The position numbers were made by a program, and so were the translations under genes. Source: a virus. Taken from it: a DNA stretch of 34,468 nt. Below are positions 32,807-34,468 of this stretch, piece by piece. Every line of letters starts with the position of its first letter. The first letter of the stretch is position 1. Under the pieces are notes generated by a model, which worked only from the letters and a program-made list of their open reading frames with translations, searched no databases and had not been told where the DNA came from. The stretch lies in the IMG/VR virus record IMGVR_UViG_3300042376_000629, positions 1 through 34,468 of that record; one strand, given 5' to 3'.

Positions 32807-34468
32807 CTATTGGTGTATTGGCAGTTGCTGCTAATTGACTTCTCGCTAAACTTAATGGTCCTCTTGGTGATGCTTGAACTGAATCATTAGAGAAATCTAA
32901 ACGGTTTACTGTTGCTACTGTTGTTGGAGTAGATCCTCCACCAAACCAACCATAGTTAGAGTTTCCTGATGCTGCTAAATCATCGGTTGCAGCAATAAAT
33001 GAAGATCTAACTGATGCTGCTACGGAATCATTAGAGAAATTTATACGGTCTATTCTTGTGGATCTTGTTGCTATAACAATCCCACCACCAAACCATCCAT
33101 AATCATAGTTTCCTGTTGCTGCTAAAGATCTTCTTCCTTGAGATAAACTGCCTCTAGTTGATAATGAATTTACATCATTTGAAAAATCCAAACGATTAAC
33201 ACCATTACTAGCAAACCAACCATAATTAAAGTTTCCAACTGCTGCTTCATTAACTTGAATTAATGGACTTGAATTTCTAATATTTATTCTTGTATCATTA
33301 GAAAAATTAATTCTATCTATTCTTGATATAGTTGACGGAGTTGATCCAGGATTAAGACCACCAGCAAACCAACCATAATTAGAATTGCTTACTGCTGCAG
33401 TTACGGCTCTTTCTATAGTTAATGGACTTCTCACAGATGCAGTTACAGAATCATTAGAGAAATTTATACGTTCCACTGTTGATACTGGTGTTGGTACAGC
33501 AGTTCTTCCACCACCAATCCAACCATAGTTAGAGTTTCCTGTTGCTGCTAAATATCCTCTTCCCGCAGTCAATGAACCTCTAGGTGATGCTGTCGCAGAA
33601 TCATTAGAGAAATCTATACGATCTACTACTGCTGAAAATGTTGGAGATATAAAACCACCACCAAACCAGCCATAAGTTCCAGTTTTTGGAATAGTAGTAC
33701 TGCGAGATCTTGCCTGTCCTGATGTTGCCCCCCCACTACCTTTTGCTGAACTTAATGGACCTCTTATATTTGCAGTTCCAGTATCATTTGAGAAATCTAT
33801 ACGATCTACTGATGATAATGGTGTTGTCTCTCCTGTTTTACCACCAAACCATCCATAGTTAGAGTTTCCTGTTGCTGTTAAATTATATCTTTCTTGACTC
33901 AATGGACCTCTCACTGATGCTGTTGCAGAATCATTGGAAAAATCTATACGGTCTACTATTGATGCTTGAGGTGCTGGAGTATAACCACCACCAAACCAAC
34001 CATAATTAGAGTTTCCTGTTGCTGCCATTCGACTTCTTTCTGAACTTAATGGACCTCTAACGGATGCTGTTGAGGAATCATTGGAAAAATCTATACGGTC
34101 TACTACTGATACTGGTCCAGGAGCACCACCACCAAACCAACCATAGTTAGAGTTTCCTGTTGCTGCTAAAGAATCTTTTGCTAAACTTAATGAACCTCTT
34201 GCGGATGCCGTTGAAGAATCATTAGAGAAATCTATACGATCTACTACTGATGAAAATGTTGGAGATGTACTACCACCAAACCAACCATAGTTAGAGTTTC
34301 CTGTTGCTGCTAATCTATGTCTTGTTGAACTTAATGGACCTCTAACGGATGCTGTTGAGGAATCATTAGAAAAATCTATACGGTCTACTGTTGATACTGC
34401 TGGAGATGCCTCAGGAGCACCACCACCGAACCAACCATAATTAGAGTTTCCTGTTGCTGCTAATCTAT
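32802..34468 (-). CDS. Kelch-like repeat adhesin / tail-fibre protein, 5' end outside window
   Basis: The frame is open to the right edge (at least 555 codons); a Met at 34028 is inside a repeat and is not the start. At least 11 units of about 41-63 aa share NSNYGWFGGG, VDRIDFSNDS, TASVRGPLS, R..LAATG. The GG doublet and repeat length fit Kelch-type beta-propeller blades. The protein probably binds a host surface. Repeats are near-identical at DNA level and contain many GATC sites, unlike the rest of the window. Confidence 0.75.
   Translation of the reverse strand, partial: RLAATGNSNYGWFGGGAPEASPAVSTVDRIDFSNDSSTASVRGPLSSTRHRLAATGNSNYGWFGGSTSPTFSSVVDRIDFSNDSSTASARGSLSLAKDSLAATGNSNYGWFGGGAPGPVSVVDRIDFSNDSSTASVRGPLSSERSRMAATGNSNYGWFGGGYTPAPQASIVDRIDFSNDSATASVRGPLSQERYNLTATGNSNYGWFGGKTGETTPLSSVDRIDFSNDTGTANIRGPLSSAKGSGGATSGQARSRSTTIPKTGTYGWFGGGFISPTFSAVVDRIDFSNDSATASPRGSLTAGRGYLAATGNSNYGWIGGGRTAVPTPVSTVERINFSNDSVTASVRSPLTIERAVTAAVSNSNYGWFAGGLNPGSTPSTISRIDRINFSNDTRINIRNSSPLIQVNEAAVGNFNYGWFASNGVNRLDFSNDVNSLSTRGSLSQGRRSLAATGNYDYGWFGGGIVIATRSTRIDRINFSNDSVAASVRSSFIAATDDLAASGNSNYGWFGGGSTPTTVATVNRLDFSNDSVQASPRGPLSLARSQLAATANTPIG
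32830..34468 (-). repeat. Eleven or more tandem coding repeats of ~120-190 bp
   Basis: Repeats encode one Kelch-like unit each. Units 1-7 and 10-11 (from the right edge) are most alike; units 8-9 are diverged, with unit 9 short (YGWFASNGVNRLDFSND). Unit 5 carries an insertion (GQARSRSTTIPKTG). Confidence 0.75.

Noticed and set aside
34028-34028. Start of the Kelch-like gene at the Met in MAATG
   Set aside because: The same position in other repeats is Leu, and the frame is open with full repeats to the window edge.
1-34468. CRISPR array or insertion sequence
   Set aside because: No regularly spaced direct repeats of 20-40 bp with unique spacers, and no transposase or terminal repeats, were seen. 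The only long tandem repeats are coding (Kelch-like).

Overview
The window looks like part of the genome of a T4-like marine cyanophage (a cyanomyovirus infecting Synechococcus or Prochlorococcus). The supporting genes are a plant-type ferredoxin (petF), a CobS-like AAA+ ATPase beside a CobT-like HExxH/VWA protein, a 2-oxoglutarate/Fe(II) dioxygenase, a D12-class DNA adenine methylase, 13 tRNA genes, a tail-collar protein, T4-type late promoters (consensus TATAAATA) and proteins with T4 internal-head-protein-like N-termini. Every gene I can support lies on the minus strand, so transcription runs from high to low coordinates. DNA is AT-rich.

Layout from left to right. 1-900: tail-collar protein. 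900-2700: small conserved genes and an HNH endonuclease. 2727-2967: tRNA-Ile, -Lys, -Ser. 3-14 kb: more than 40 very short genes, mostly joined by 1-14 nt overlaps and divided into short operons by compact stem-loop plus promoter cassettes. 14.1-17.7 kb: structured non-coding region, two HNH genes, ten tRNAs and an adenine methylase translationally coupled to a candidate nuclease. 18-19 kb: KTSC-like and other small proteins. 19-26 kb: two runs of basic proteins carrying the MKT(Y/F)xEF signature and late promoters, which I infer are packaged in the head, separated by small genes that include petF. 26-28 kb: small membrane, lipoprotein and acidic proteins and tRNA-Arg. 28-31.5 kb: cobS and cobT. 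31.5-31.6 kb: a candidate small RNA with its own sigma70-type promoter and terminator. 31.7-34.5 kb: late structural region with a tail-associated protein, the dioxygenase and a Kelch-like repeat adhesin that runs off the right edge.

Two promoter classes divide the genes. Extended -10 promoters (TGn-TATGAT or TATAAT), often carrying an inverted repeat and preceded by a stem-loop at the previous stop codon, serve the small-gene operons, cobS and cobT. T4-late-like boxes (TATAAATA, AATAAATA, GATAAATA), usually 17-28 nt before the start codon, serve structural, head-targeted, HNH and dioxygenase genes.

The most interesting signals are: perfect hairpins of unrelated sequence directly 3' of seven tRNA genes; a roughly 95-nt candidate sRNA; a roughly 240-nt hairpin-rich RNA candidate; near absence of GATC outside the Kelch-like gene, together with a Dam-type methylase and a coupled candidate nuclease; a probable head-targeted HNH nuclease; two genes broken by single-base frame changes; and a tRNA-Asn with a non-canonical elbow. 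All coordinates and counts were read by eye. Family names rest on motif recognition, not on searches.
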